64,000 bases of DNA, from contig ML978121.1 in assembly GCA_010015805.1 (NCBI GenBank), positions 806,001-870,000 on the forward strand, written 5' to 3'. A model generated the notes under the pieces. The model was not told the origin of the DNA. It was given only the letters and a program-made list of their open reading frames with translations, and made no database searches. The DNA is from Rhizodiscina lignyota (lineage: Eukaryota > Ascomycota > Dothideomycetes > Aulographales > Rhizodiscinaceae). Positions 33,963 through 50,535 of the stretch are shown here, one piece after another (within the stretch, counting starts at the first letter, position 1; each line of letters opens with the position of its first letter). The translations under genes were made by a program, and so were the position numbers.

Positions 33963-35467
33963 ATGGCTCTCGCCAAACTCCTTGATGTCCCCGGGGGGCT
34001 TATAACGGTCTTCACCACCGCGTTGACAACTTACTTTCTGTCAATTGCCGTCTATCGCGTTTACTTCCACCCTCTATCGCACATCCCTGGACCTCTATTT
34101 GCAAAGATCACGTCTCTATGGCTCTGTCGCCATACGTACCGCGGCACCGAAGCCAGCACGCTCCTCGCCCTCCATCGTAAATACGGACCAGTCCTGCGCA
34201 TAGCTCCTAACGAGGTCGACATCTCCGATGGCGCCGCACTGAACACAATTTATGTCGCCAATGGTGGGTTTCGAAAGGCACAATGCTACAAGAACTTCGA
34301 CATAGATGGGCATGCAACGGTCTTCTCCGCACTCGATCCTAACCACCGACTACCCCGGGCGAAGGCAGTGCTGGGAATGTTTGCACTCGGTGCTATCAGG
34401 TCAGGGAACGAGAGCATTGTGGAATGCGTGGATCGAATGACAGACCGCCTGGAGAGAGAAAGTGAACGGAGCAAGACCGAAGATAAGGCTGTAAACGTTC
34501 TCAACCTTACGAGAAGTTTGGCGTTGGATGCTGTGAGCGCGTATCTGTTTGGGAAGCCATATAACGGGATCATGGAAGAGAAACTGAGCGCGAGCCAATT
34601 TGTGGACGCCTTTGTCGCAGTTGGACGCTTCTTCTACCTACCAAATTGGGCCTTCCTACTGCTAGAGATGCTCGAAGCGAGAATAGATCCAGAGAAAGAC
34701 AAAGTAGAGAAGAGCATGGTCACAGTGGATGAGTTTGTAGCGGACTTGGTGGATAATGCAAACGCTGAGGACAATACCTATCAAGGTCGACTGAAGAATG
34801 CAGGATTCTCAGATCACGAGAATAAGGCACAGTGCAAGGACTTGATGTTTGCAGGCACTGATTCTACAGGCATGAATCTAGCGACGATACTGTGGAATAT
34901 GGCGAAGCAGCCAGCTATGTATGGCGATCCAATTACTTTTCTCGTATTGCCCGCTGACATCGCAACAGCTACGCGAAGCTTCGTGAGGAACTTCTGAGCA
35001 CTCCGCCGTCGACAGACCCCATGACTTTACCGTATCTGCGCGCTGTTATCAATGAAGGCCTACGCCTTTCGATGGCCAATCCGACTCGATTCCCACGTAT
35101 CGTTCCACTGGGTGGTTTTGCTACCCCGACTCCAAAGTCGTATCATCTCCCGCCAGGGACGATTGTGGGCGTCACGCCATTCACTTTATATCTCAACGAC
35201 GAAGTATATCCTTCTCCAGAAGTGTTCAAGCCTGAACGATGGGAATATGCAACACCCAAGATGAACCGGGATCATATCCCATTCGGTCTTGGAGCTCGGC
35301 AATGCATCGCCAGAAATCTTGCCACTGTGGAATTATTTATTGCGCTTGATAAACTCGTAAGAAAAGATGTTCTGAGAGGTGCGAGAGCAATTGGCGACAA
35401 GATCGAGATCCTAGAGTGGTTCAACTCCAAAGTCAAAGATGAAAAGATAGAGATTGCATGGAACTAG
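33963..35467 (+). CDS. Cytochrome P450 monooxygenase
   Basis: Two exons, 33963-34918 and 34969-35467 (50-nt intron), give 484 aa. An N-terminal membrane anchor (LITVFTTALTTYFLSIAVYR) is followed by FHPLSHIPGPL, the usual proline hinge of fungal microsomal P450s. The oxygen-binding helix is AGTDSTG, the E-x-x-R pair is in NEGLR (Glu about 348), PERW follows, and the heme loop is FGLGARQC with Cys about 431. All essential residues are present. Style suggests a CYP of the fungal secondary-metabolism type; the substrate is unknown. It lies between the adenylating enzyme and an old-yellow-enzyme gene, on the same strand as both. Confidence 0.95.
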
Positions 35468-35952
35468 GCGGCAGCCCTTTCGTCCATACATGATACAATT
35501 AGAATTGCATCATCTTGCAATCTCGTCGTGAATAAAGCGCGCATCGCGTATGCTCGCGTACCAACTGCGCAAGCTGACCCGCCATGCCTGGACTCTCACG
35601 CGCTCGTCATGGCAAGAGTTGTCCGCTTCCGGCAATTTCCCTTGCTCTAGTCGCTCAGCGCACTGTTAAAAGCGCAGAGCCGCACTGATGACCTGCATGG
35701 CATGCGGAGCTAATCCGCCTCCAGCGTCCCATGGATCCTCCTGCTCCACTTCGGCTGACCTCGGCAGTTCGTGAGGTATCCCCACCGGTACCGCAATTAG
35801 GATATTCCCGAGTTATGGGGACGCGTTTCGATGGCGACGCGATGCATATTAGAAATTCCATTTAAAGTAGGCAATGTCATTACTTCCTTAGACTTTCAAA
35901 ATCAAGCTGCTTTCTTTCCTTCGCCGTCGCAAATTCTTGCTTCATATTCAAT
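35468..35952. other. Intergenic upstream of OYE-type gene
   Basis: 485 bp, no gene seen. Confidence 0.5.
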
Positions 35953-37498
<1,546 letters not shown>

Positions 37499-37602
37499 AG
37501 AAAGATTACAATGAGACTTTTTATAGAGTATATATCATCTGTGGTGCGCATACTAATAAGTCGCACCGCGAAGTGAATCGAAAGACCCCTTCATGCCACT
37601 CA

Positions 37603-38568
37603 TTACCTATACTTCCTACTGCTTCGTCTTCCAAGTAGCATCTGCATCTGACTCTCAATTAGCGCTATCTCAATAAGAAATCGGCCCAACTCACCAGGAT
37701 GAACGTCCAGCTCAGCAATTCCTTCCCTCAACTCCTTCTTCCTCCTCCAATCACTCCCAAACCGCTCATCCCTCTCTCCAACCATTTTCTCAAACTCGAA
37801 CTGCCCACTCTCCGTGTAGCTTGTCATGAGCTTCGGCTCACCCATCGGCACCTTATCTCCGCGGTCGGTTTGCCATAGATGGTACACCTTGCCGTAGATG
37901 TGGATCACGTCCTCCATCTCTTTCGTCTCGGCGACTTCCCAGGCTGAGGCAGGAACGACGCTGGGTTGCGGCATGATGAGCATCCCGGACTTCACTTCGA
38001 AGACGTGGCTGTGCCAGAGCTTGCGCTCTTCAGGCGGAAGTGTCGAGTAGATGCGCGGCGAGACCATGTACTCGATGCCAATGAGCCTGGCGTTGGGCTC
38101 GGGCGAGTCATAGAGTATGCATTGGCGGATGTCTGAGTGCGTGTCAGAAAGTGATAACATATCCCACTTAGAAGTAGCGTATCGACATTGTGGAAAGGCA
38201 GTGTGAAGGCACTGCAGAGGCCAGATAGATGTTACCGACTGGAGAAGAGAGGACAAATAATTATGACGAGATTGAATATGGAAATTACATACCTTCATTC
38301 AAATGGCTACAGTAATGATTCGCCTCGACGCATCGTCCCGGCTCATCGACGTAGGCATGGAAAGCATTCAGATGCGCGCAGATCTGGCTGATGGGTCGGA
38401 AGTCCTATTTTGTGAAGCAAAATAATTAGCTACATTGTTATTCCTGCTACTCAATAAATGCCGGAAGCAGAATCGTACTTGTGTTGCCGATGCTCCAGTT
38501 TCAAGCACCTTGCTCTTAGTAGTGAGAGGTTCGCCAGCGGCCTTGTTCGTCACGGGTATGGAATCCAT
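37603..38568 (-). CDS. Oil-body-associated-like protein (DUF1264)
   Basis: Three exons on the minus strand, 38479-38568, 38293-38404 and 37603-38132, with introns of 74 and 160 nt, give 243 aa. The DUF1264 signature spans exons 2 and 3: [76 protein letters not shown] and [19 protein letters not shown]. Plant members (OBAP) sit on seed oil bodies; fungal members are little studied. The conserved His and Cys residues suggest metal or small-ligand binding, but no activity is established. It converges on the OYE-type gene with 104 bp between stops. Confidence 0.9.
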
Positions 38569-39109
38569 TTCTTGAAGTGTAGATTAAGATAACCTTCAGA
38601 CTGCAGGGTGTGGAGACTTTTTGTTGATTTATTCTGTCTAAATACAGACCACATAAACCAGAAGGCCCTTCTCCGACGTCATCGTGATCGAATAGCATTT
38701 TGGATGTTCGGTGGCAAATCAGTTCACACATTGTTACCAGAAATGGAGGTTTATGGTGTATAATGTAAGAGGGGGAAACTATTGAAACATGCCATATTTG
38801 CCCTATGCTACTTGTAACAAGCTACCAGTATGCCGAGAACCATCCGTCCAGTTCTGTTTCTGTTTCGCGCGGCCGTCAAAGCAGCAAGCGTCCGTCGCTT
38901 CAAGGAAACAAGAAGGCAGAGCATGAGCATCGCATGCTGAGAGTGAAAGAAGTTATTGCCGCAATCTAGTGTCAACTCCATGTGCAAATGTGCATTTCCA
39001 AAGCCATGAATCTTTGCAACCGCATGAAAGCATCTCTCTTCCCATTATCCCCTGGGGATGTCACCTGAATTTTCAGAGTGCATGATGAGCCACAGAAGCA
39101 TCCCTTCCT
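38569..39109. other. Intergenic
   Basis: 541 bp between two minus-strand genes: promoter of the DUF1264 gene and 3' end of CDC48. No gene seen. Confidence 0.5.
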
Positions 39110-41895
<2,786 letters not shown>

Positions 41896-42512
41896 GATGG
41901 AGATAAACTCTTTGAGGTGTGAAGCTCGAGGATGGGTTTGGCGAAGCTTGCGAGGGCGAGAGGATGAGCGTTGAGTTGTTGAAGCTTCTCTCGGGAGATG
42001 GTTGAGAGAAGAAAGTTGGAAGAGGTTGACGTTGATGAAGAGGAGGCTTTGTAGAGGCGGGAGGTGTTGGTGTTGTTGGGTGTAGGCAAGCTTAGTGACG
42101 AACGCGCTCGAAGGTGAAGGTCCGAAGGCTAGCCCTTAGCGCGCCAAGGCCCGCACGCAAGCAACACACACGTTGCCTCAAGAGACGCCAGTCAGCAGTT
42201 CAATGGAAGCGAGCCGAAGCATGCGGAATTTCTAGCATGAAAGATTACTATGGAGCGTCGGGTACACTCATGTGGCAAGCCTGCACACCGAGTCTCCAGC
42301 ATCTTCTAGATCACGTGGCAAACTCTTTGCCGCTGTGAAAACAAGCGCCGTCGGAGATGGGTCAAATCCTATTGGACCATTGGACCCGAAATATGATACA
42401 CGACTCGAGCATCGAAGTGTTCTATACAGGACATGCTAATGAATCCAATCTATAGCTGCAAAATCTACGCCATTGCCTCATAGTCCCTAGAGTGTGCGTC
42501 GAAATAAAATTC
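41896..42512. other. Intergenic, CDC48 promoter region
   Basis: 617 bp upstream of CDC48 and downstream of GDA1. No gene seen. Confidence 0.5.
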
Positions 42513-44420
42513 TTAAACTTCCTTGATCTTACATTCCCATCCCGAGCCGGCCTCAAGAAGCGGTAAACTGTGTATATCGTTAGTACCTGCTATCAACTGA
42601 CGAATGGTTAGAAAGGGAGAGCATGTACTTACCTAGCACCGAGACACCAACCCAATTCATTGCCCTTAATCTTCTTCGCGATCCTCACTTCTCTGTCAAT
42701 AGGCATCTCATAGCCGGTGTGGAGTAATGCAACCATGAAGTTCAGATCCAAACAGCTCTCGGGTCTATCCCTCAACTCTTCAAGCGCTCCGTCCACGCTA
42801 TGGAAGACATCCCAGCTTCCACTTGCTTCTCCATCACAGACGCGATGTGCCAGATCCTTCAGCTCCTGGACCGTAAAGGACTCTGGCATACCAAGCACTT
42901 GCGTGCGGTCGTAGAAATAACTGAACAGATAGACATCTTCCCTCGCGAACGTCTTCGACATCGATGGCTGGTGCACGCCATTGAAGGCGCATGGGGCGAG
43001 CTTGCATTCTGCATCCTTCTTGAGCGTCTTCTCTGCAAATGCGCGACAGAGCGCAGGGTTGCCTTCTGGAGGACCTGTCATGTTGACTGTGATGCTCTTG
43101 CCCAATGCATGGTCTTCTCCGAGCTCCAGGTCCATTTCTCTGCTCATGCCTGGGGCAATGCAAGGATTCATGACCTCTTTGCTGAGCCAGGATCGGTCTT
43201 CGCCATGCTGCTGGTGAAGATTGTCGATGACAAGCCGATGAAGATTTTCACGCGCGGACATCAAACCATAGCCCAGATAGCTATGCTGATAGAGCGTGAA
43301 CTCTCTCCCACCAAACTTGAGCTCGTACTTGTGATCCCCTTCCTCCATCTTCTCTGGCATGCCTCCATCTGGCGCTCCCTTGAACGTGGGTTCAAATACG
43401 ATCTGAGTGCTGCCGCCACCGAGATCAAAAACGGCGGCAGTGGGTGTCTTGTCAGGTCCGCCAATCTTGCCAAGCAGATAATTCGTAGTGATCCAGGCAT
43501 AGACTCCCTCATCAGTGCCCTCCATGACCTCCACGCCTCCCTTGTCAGCCGACACGAGCGGGAAGGGATATTCGTTCTCTATCCTCCTCCTGACCGCTTG
43601 TAGTATCTTGTTGCTCATCTCTGGACCCAATTTCCTCAGTCCCGCAGTTGCCTTGACCGCAATCGGTGTGCAAGCTTTCAGCTTGTCAGGCACATTCTTC
43701 ATTGCTACGTCCAAGAGAACGTCCAAACTCTTCGCCGCACCCTCCGCATCAGATTTGTAGGATGACAGACCCGAACCACCTTCCTTTTTCGCTGTTTGCT
43801 CGAAGACCTCATTTTCGAGCTCAGGGGTAGGACCGCAATTGTTGAAGCGATACACGTGGATGCGGGAGCCCGTACTACCGGCGTCGATCATGAGCGCATA
43901 TTGAATAAGCGGCTTGTTCTTGGTGTACGGGTTCGTGCATTTGTCGGTCGTGATCGACGGGTCTGTTATTGAGGCACCAGGAACGGGGGCGCCTGCACCA
44001 GTGCCTTCGCCAGCTTTTAATGGATTGTGATCTGGTAGATTTTAGCACCTTCATAAAACCACAACCTATGAACAGGATGTTGATCGAAGCCATACCACCA
44101 ACATATTTCTCGACTCTTGCCCTCTCGTTCGGTGCCAAGTACAAGAACAATAGCACAATGAAAGCAATCAACGCGCCCGCCTTGACATAACGCCCGACAT
44201 GCGCTGAGATCATCCGGCCTTGTCTTCCACTACCCTCATACACACCTCCTCCGCCTATTGAAATCGTCGGCGTGTGTCGTCCTTGCTTCTCGTAGGGGTC
44301 GCGTCGAGGGAGCAACGAGCTTGAAGCGCGGCGACGTGTTGTTCCGGACGAAGACTGTGACGAGGATTTAGAGAAGCTGAAGTATGACCAGAGACCTGGA
44401 CGGTCAACGCCCGAAGACAT
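42513..44420 (-). CDS. GDA1: Golgi guanosine-diphosphatase (GDA1/CD39 family)
   Basis: Three exons on the minus strand, 44096-44420, 42633-44031 and 42513-42567, give 592 aa. A basic cytosolic N-terminus precedes one membrane anchor (AGALIAFIVLLFLYLA), the type II layout of a Golgi enzyme. Apyrase-conserved regions follow: DAGSTGSRIHVY, ATAGLR, EGTDEGVYAWITTNYLLG, and FDLGGGSTQIVFE. The enzyme cleaves GDP left over from mannosylation to GMP, which leaves in exchange for GDP-mannose. The last exon is only 55 nt; without it the protein would end GAR, but the GTAAGT donor and the join to GASLPLLEAGSGWECKIKEV show that the exon is real. Confidence 0.95.
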
Positions 44421-44989
44421 TGAAGGAGGAATGGTGTCGGTGGGAGGATTGTTTTACGAGTGGTCTAGCATTTGGAATCTGAGCTTGTGAGAGGGATGCA
44501 GGGGCGGGCAACGGGTGCACGCGTAAAGATTTACAGAGAGTGTCCAGATAGGATTGAAGGTAAAGACAGGTGCAGGATGGCAGTTGCAAGGTCCTGAATG
44601 TTGCTCTTTTGGACGTCCAGTTGGAAATTTTGAAAAGCCACTCAAGAGACGCTCCCTGACCCCTAAAAGACACTCACCATGATTAAGATCCCTGCAAACG
44701 GACTTTCAGCCTTACGGCTTGGCAGGCTAATTAAAACGCTCCAAAAACGTAGGAAGAGGCCAAACGTCACCGCCGCCACTGCCTGCTCATGGCAAAGGGA
44801 AGTGTTAAAGAACGCACACACCTGACAGCGAGCATAGATAAGTAACTCTATCTTTCACTATCTTATAAGTCTCGGTTGGCTGCTCTCACTTTCTTCCACG
44901 TTTACTTCCTTTACCTTTACGTGTCAGCTGAGTCAGTACCTTGTGCCTTGCTCTGCAGCTGTGCAGCTCCATAAACCTCGTTGGGAATC
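44421..44989. promoter_or_regulatory. Divergent promoter region, GDA1 / PPPDE-PUL gene
   Basis: 569 bp between opposite ATGs. No coding content. A TTATAAG sequence near 44863 could serve the plus-strand gene. Confidence 0.4.
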
Positions 44990-46444
44990 ATGGAGGTCCA
45001 GCTCTATGTCTACGACCTCTCTCAAGGCCTCGCTAGAGCCTTCTCGCAACAGTTTCTTGGCACCCAAATCGATGCGGTCTATCATACATCCGTAGTCTTT
45101 GGGGACGCCGAGTACTTCTTCGGCGCGGGCATCCAAACGAGCTATCCAGGGGCAACTCATCATGGCCAACCTATGGAGATCATTCCGCTGGGGAAGACGG
45201 AGATTCCGATGGAGATTGTCCTCGAGTATCTCGAGTCGTTGAAGGCAGTCTACAGCGCGGAGTCATACGACCTGTTCCTACATAACTGCAACAACTTCTC
45301 ACATGACTTCGCAATGTTCTTGGTCGGTCAAGGAATACCAAAGCATATCACGTCGTTACCCGAAAGAGTTCTCAATACACCATTCGGCCAGATGCTACGG
45401 CCTCAACTAGACAGCGCAATGAGAGGAATCACGCAAGCACCGGTTCCTCCTCCACCCTCAAGCGTTCCTCTGCATCAGCCTCAGCAGCGGACAAATGATA
45501 GAGTTAGAGATACGTCGAACCAAGCCAACAGATTCCCAGCGCTTTTCAAATATCAGAGGCCCTTTACGTACCATGCTGCGGCAGACACCCAAGAGCTCAT
45601 CAAAAAACTTGGACCTCAAGCGTCTAGCGCACTTATTCAGTCGATATTGGATTTCACATCTGTCTACAACTCCTCAACTACAGACCCTCGGGACCAACCA
45701 CTCCCGCCACTTCCAGAATTTTCTTCCTGGCTCTCCAGATCAGAAAGCCATTCTGATGCCGATACAGCCTGGGCAACATTCACCCTTCTCCGCCTTTTGT
45801 TTCGAGACAAGCGCATCACGGGCTACTTCGTCGAGCATTCAGATGCCGTTTCAGCCATCCAAAACCTTATGAAGTACGTCAGCGACTTCCCTGGTGGCCC
45901 ACCAGAGAAGCTGCGCTTGGCGGCACTGCAGACGTTATGCAATCTTTTCGACACCGATCTTAGCCATCGTATTCTAAACAGCGACATCATTGACGCTGTC
46001 ATCAAGCTCTGTACCGAAGCACTGTTGCACTCAGCAGAGGGCTTGTCTTCCACAGGAACCTTGGAACTGACAACGGCCATAGCGCTCGCGTCGGCCCGAC
46101 TAGCGTTCAACGTTACTTCGACAAACTCTCAACGCTCCGAACTCAGCCAGACTAATCAGTTTGAGCTTGCTGCCGCGGTCCTGCAGACCCTATCCCGCGA
46201 GGTGGAAGATCTTGATGCGGTTGTTGGTCTAGAGGTGTCGACTCCGCAAAACTACAAAACTCTAGAGACGCTCGTCCGAGCATTGGGTTTTTTGCTATAT
46301 GCTGCACCGAAGGAGAAGGAAATTGGCCAAGAATTACGAGACCTTGGCGAAGCTTATAGTCTTACTGGCTTACTGGATCGTGTTGAAGGTGAAGAGCGCA
46401 TGAAACCTCTAGTGAAGGATGTTAGAAGACAGGTCGGATCATGA
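44990..46444 (+). CDS. PPPDE (DeSI-type) peptidase with PUL domain
   Basis: A single exon of 484 aa from the ATG of MEVQLYVYDLS. The N-terminal PPPDE domain carries the catalytic pair His32 (YHTSVVFG) and Cys100 (LHNCNNFSHD). This fold removes ubiquitin or SUMO from proteins. After a Pro-rich linker the rest (from about residue 185) is an alpha-helical PUL domain (FTYHAAADTQELIKKL through the end); in Ufd3/PLAA such a domain binds Cdc48. The thioredoxin domain that I recall between these two in many fungal relatives is absent. The CDC48 gene lies 3 kb away, probably by chance. Cytosolic; no signal peptide. Confidence 0.9.
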   Translation: MEVQLYVYDLSQGLARAFSQQFLGTQIDAVYHTSVVFGDAEYFFGAGIQTSYPGATHHGQPMEIIPLGKTEIPMEIVLEYLESLKAVYSAESYDLFLHNCNNFSHDFAMFLVGQGIPKHITSLPERVLNTPFGQMLRPQLDSAMRGITQAPVPPPPSSVPLHQPQQRTNDRVRDTSNQANRFPALFKYQRPFTYHAAADTQELIKKLGPQASSALIQSILDFTSVYNSSTTDPRDQPLPPLPEFSSWLSRSESHSDADTAWATFTLLRLLFRDKRITGYFVEHSDAVSAIQNLMKYVSDFPGGPPEKLRLAALQTLCNLFDTDLSHRILNSDIIDAVIKLCTEALLHSAEGLSSTGTLELTTAIALASARLAFNVTSTNSQRSELSQTNQFELAAAVLQTLSREVEDLDAVVGLEVSTPQNYKTLETLVRALGFLLYAAPKEKEIGQELRDLGEAYSLTGLLDRVEGEERMKPLVKDVRRQVGS

Positions 46445-46500
46445 TTATACATTAGAAATAGATTTCTTGGAGAGTTATACCTAATCACGAATATCACGTA

Positions 46501-46990
46501 TTATGTCCAGTCAGCCCAGTGATCATCATCGCCATTTGAGGTCCAATACGCCCAATCATCGAGTTCTCGGCTGTCAATTCTACTTCCGTTGTACAAGATT
46601 GGCACAGGCCCCTCCTCCTTTGGGAAGTATCCAGCCGTACAATTGTCAAATTTCATCTTGACTTGTTCCTGATCGTAGAAATGATCGTAGGTTGCGTCGA
46701 GCGCGTCGACTAGTGTTTCAACGTTTCCATCCGGATGCAGCTTCTGCCACGGCTGGACGCAAGTCGTCCCGTTACAAGTCCGGAGCACTTGTACGAGTGC
46801 GTCGAGCCGGGAGTGGACTTGGGGGATGCCGTACGTTTTGTTGGCTATCTTGATCTTGGTGCCGTTTCCCCTGCGTCAAGGAGGTTGTGCATCTGCTGAG
46901 AGTCCGTCGACATATCGTATAACTCTTGTTCAGTTACTGGACAAAGGACTGCATGTACACTAGGAGGATATTCGACATCGAGACTACATT
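46501..46990 (-). pseudogene. Arylsulfatase C-terminal relic
   Basis: On the minus strand, a 95-aa stretch (LRTCNGTTCVQPWQKLHP to the end) matches the C-terminal tail of fungal secreted arylsulfatases, with a conserved ALDATYDHFYDQEQVKMKFDNC segment. Just upstream, EQELYDMSTDSQQMHNLLDA matches the preceding part of the same family but in another frame, and KIKIANKTYGIPQVHSRLDAL joins the two, so there is at least one frameshift. The catalytic N-terminal half, with the C-x-P-x-R signature, is not found nearby. I read it as a truncated and broken host gene. Confidence 0.65.
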
Positions 46991-48758
46991 TGATCTTGTT
47001 ACTGGTGCATGTGGAGGTGGCTTACTTCCGGAGAGCCCACAACTTCGTCCGCCACGCCCCACTCAAAGCGTCAGGGGGATTTGTACTTAAATATGGGTAC
47101 GTGGATCAACCACGCCTTCGGTCGATCTCCGCTACGGATGGCCCGGTCAGTGCCGCCCAGCTCGGTGCGGCTGACTTGGGCATCTTCAAGGGCCCACATT
47201 ACAGCTGGTACACGTCCTGAGATGCGTGGACTCTTGTAGCTTTCACCTTCTTCTTTATCTTTCAAGCTTTCAGCAAATCATACGGTAATACAAGTCCCCG
47301 TGAAATGCCTATTGCTAAATAAGCATATGCAATTGAATGTTGAGTCCCTATCCAATCTAAGCGGTCTTGTTGCGCTGAGGACGTTCACTACTGATGATAC
47401 TAGAAACGTTGAGAAGCTTCATGTTTCCAGCATTTGAAATCCTAAAGTACGCGACTGAGCTCATCGAAGCACTGGCCGAGCTTTTTGGGCGGTCGGTGAG
47501 GGAGAGATTCCCATGCCTGAATCAATGCTCCCCTAGCGCACATGTTTTACCGCTTCTGGAGGAGAACCGAGGACCTCAACATGTGGAGGAATGTTCAAGT
47601 AGCTATTAGATGCCAAGTGACGATATTTTAGCCATCTGCTGCCTTCGAATAGCGTAGGCCCAGTCCTTTGGGAACACCGTGGAAAGACCAGGAGTGGTGA
47701 GACAATGAGATTGATATGATATCTCAGAAAAGTATTGCCAGTCAGAATTAGGATGTACAAGTGCGTCGAAGGTACATTCTAAGCCAACGGAATCGGGTAC
47801 CAATCCAAGTTTGACGTAAAAGCTCCAGAAGGACGAGCTACCCGTTGATTTCGAGCTCTCAGACCGGGTGCTTCTCTAAGAGAGTACTTGAAGACATGTC
47901 TATGCAAGGGACGCACAACGGTCATTACTTGCCAGGCATTCAGGTGATGGAGTAGAGTTTCGTTCAGGGCCGAGCAATGAAGCTTTCAACAGATAGAAGA
48001 GGTAAACGCTCACACCTTATATGGAATCACCCAGAGAACAAGTTTGAACTGTATGTGGCACTTTCATGCGCGTAGCCGCGGTTGGCGATTTAGATTACGC
48101 ATCATTGTCCATGCTGGTTCGTTCAGGTTCAAACAGGGGCTTACTAGAGCTGGGCAGCTCGTACCTATTAGATACGGAAAAAGATAAATGGAGTGGGAGA
48201 TGGTTCCACTCCTGTTATGAAAGGAATGTCTAAGGTTGTGGCCTGGCTGTTGAGTTGTACGGAATACCGCCTTCAGCCGCCACGAAAATGATATGCAAGC
48301 TGATGACAAAGCCCGCGGAACGCTGAGTGATTTTGCCAATGTTTGCCCGAGGTTTCGCCACACGTACCTGCAGCGAGCCGTGTGAGAGCTATGCGAACGT
48401 TCTCTACCGCTCAGACACTCAAGCTAGCGGTAGTGCCCACCAGAGTTTGGACTTCTCGGAAACGACAGTAACGACATGGGCTTATCTCACGTAAGTCATA
48501 GGGAACACGATGCCTGATAGGTCTCAAAACAGCATAATGTCTACGGATGTGTGATCGCCCCGCGCTGCGAAGTAGCGAGCCTTAACGCCGTATCGTGGCT
48601 CCAGCTCCAGCTCCATCATGCTTTAAAATCCCAAGGCGGTGTAGCACTATTTTTTTTTCGTTTTCTTTCAAGTGAAGTCTCTCAAAGCCTTGATTCAAGT
48701 CTTTCTTCAATTTCTGCGAACGATCCTTTAGTTGTTGAACTCTGTTGCAATCTCAAAC
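46991..48758. other. Gene-free stretch
   Basis: 1.8 kb with only short frames on both strands. The part next to the sulfatase relic (to about 47270) could hold more of that relic, but I see no certain match. The right end must hold the aldehyde dehydrogenase promoter. Confidence 0.45.
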
Positions 48759-50535
48759 ATGGCGGCAGCAAAGAATTACGAGACGCGGCTCTTCATCAAC
48801 AACGAGGTTTGTTCACAGATTCATATCTCCAATTTGGATCAATACAACTAACGAGAACTTAGTTTGTCGATGCAAAGTCCGGCCAGACTTTCTCCGTATA
48901 CGATCCTGCCGACGATTCGCTTGTTACGGACAAAGTTCAAATTGCTGGGGAAGCTGATGTTGATGCTGCGGTCGATGCTGCACATGCTGCATACAAAGGA
49001 GCTTGGGGCGCAATGACCGGTGCTGCTCGAGGGGCTTGCCTCATGAAGTTTGCTGAGCTGGTTGAACAGAAGGCAGCCGAGGTTGCACCCCTGGAGACAG
49101 TTTCCATGGGCGTGCCAGTTGCAATTGGTGGTATGCTCATGCCAATGGTCTCAGCGATATTCAAATACTATGCGGGCTGGTAAGTGGTTCTATCACTGAG
49201 ATCTGTTTATGAGCTTCTGAAGGGTGACTGTCAAGTATTGATTCTAATCTATATATCTGATTAGGGCGGACAAGATCAGTGGTGAGGCGCCTCCAACTGA
49301 TGATGGGACATATAAGATCATGCGGTACGAACCATTCGGTGTATGCGCGGGCATCGGCGCTTGGAATGCTACTCTACTATACCTTGCTGCTAAGGCCGCG
49401 CCCGCGCTGGCTGCTGGAAATACTTTCGTATTCAAAGCATCAGAATTGGCTCCACTGGCGGTTCTTGCTGTCGCGCCGCTAATCAAGGAAGCCGGCTTCC
49501 CACCTGGCACCATCAATATCATCAACGGAGACGGCAAGACTGGCGCCCTTCTGGCTTCACATATGAAAATTGGGATGATCAGCTTTACAGGCTCCGTTCC
49601 GACTGGCCGCAAGATCCAGGATGCTGCCAATAAGAGTAATATGAAGAAGGTCACGCTCGAGCTTGGTGGAAAATCGCCGTCGGTCATCTTTGATGATGCT
49701 GATATTGAGAATGCCCTGGCACAGTGCGTCAACACTATTCTACATTCGATACCACCCGTTATCAGCTAACGCTTTTTTGTAGAACTGCTCAAAGTGTAAT
49801 TATGCTGACTGGACAGGCTTGCACTGTAAGTTAGCTGGACGGTCCCCCTGACGCTGAAACGCCATATCTGATTCAATTCTTACCGCAGGCCGCTTCTCGA
49901 ACATATGTACAGGAAGGCATTGCCGACAAGTTCATAGCTGCGCTCAAGGATCGTTTTGCGGGGATGAGCGCTGCGATCGGGGATCCAAAACAACCGACAA
50001 CGATGTTCGGCCCCTTGGCCAGCAAGGGCCAATTTAACAGGGTCATGGCAATGATCGAATCTGGCAAAAAGGAGGCCACTCTTCTTACGGGTGGCACGCG
50101 CAAGGGTGACACAGGTAACTACGTCGAGCCCACGATCTTCTTGAACCCGGCGAAAGACGCCCAGATCTACAAGGAAGAAATCTTCGGCCCTGTTACCGCC
50201 GTCAAGACATTCAAGACCGAAGAAGAGGCGATTGAGATGGCCAATGACACACAATACGGTCTCGCAGGTAAGGGGAGCGATTGTGTTGAGTAACGTCTGA
50301 GCGATATCTGTGACTGACAATCTGCACAGCCTGCGTCTACACATCATCTGTGAGCCGTGCGTTGCGAGTCTCCTCGAAACTTGAAGCTGGAACAGTCACT
50401 GTCAACCAAGCATTCATGCCTTCGATCTACACAGCATTTGGAGGCTACAAGCAAAGTGGCTCTGGCCGCGAAATGGGCGGCCACGGCGTCCTTGAGTATC
50501 TGCAGATGAAATCGGTGATCATCAAGTGCGTTTGA
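48759..50535 (+). CDS. NAD(P)-dependent aldehyde dehydrogenase
   Basis: Six exons, 48759-48806, 48863-49179, 49265-49723, 49783-49825, 49889-50267 and 50330-50535, give 483 aa. Landmarks are PFGVCAGIGAWNATL and KASELAPL in the cofactor fold, FTGSVPTGRKI, the general-base glutamate in VTLELGGKSPS, the nucleophile in GQACTAASR, and EEIFGPV. The cysteine lies in a 43-nt exon, and the donor before it is GTGCGT; only this choice produces ALAQTAQSVIMLTGQACT. The class is the general ALDH family oxidising aldehydes to acids (betaine-aldehyde-like or aliphatic). No signal peptide; cytosolic. The adjacent genes give no hint about substrate. Confidence 0.93.

Noticed and set aside
42629-42632. Apparent GDA1 stop after GAR
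   Set aside because: A consensus donor overlaps it, and a 55-nt last exon supplies the conserved GASLPLL tail.
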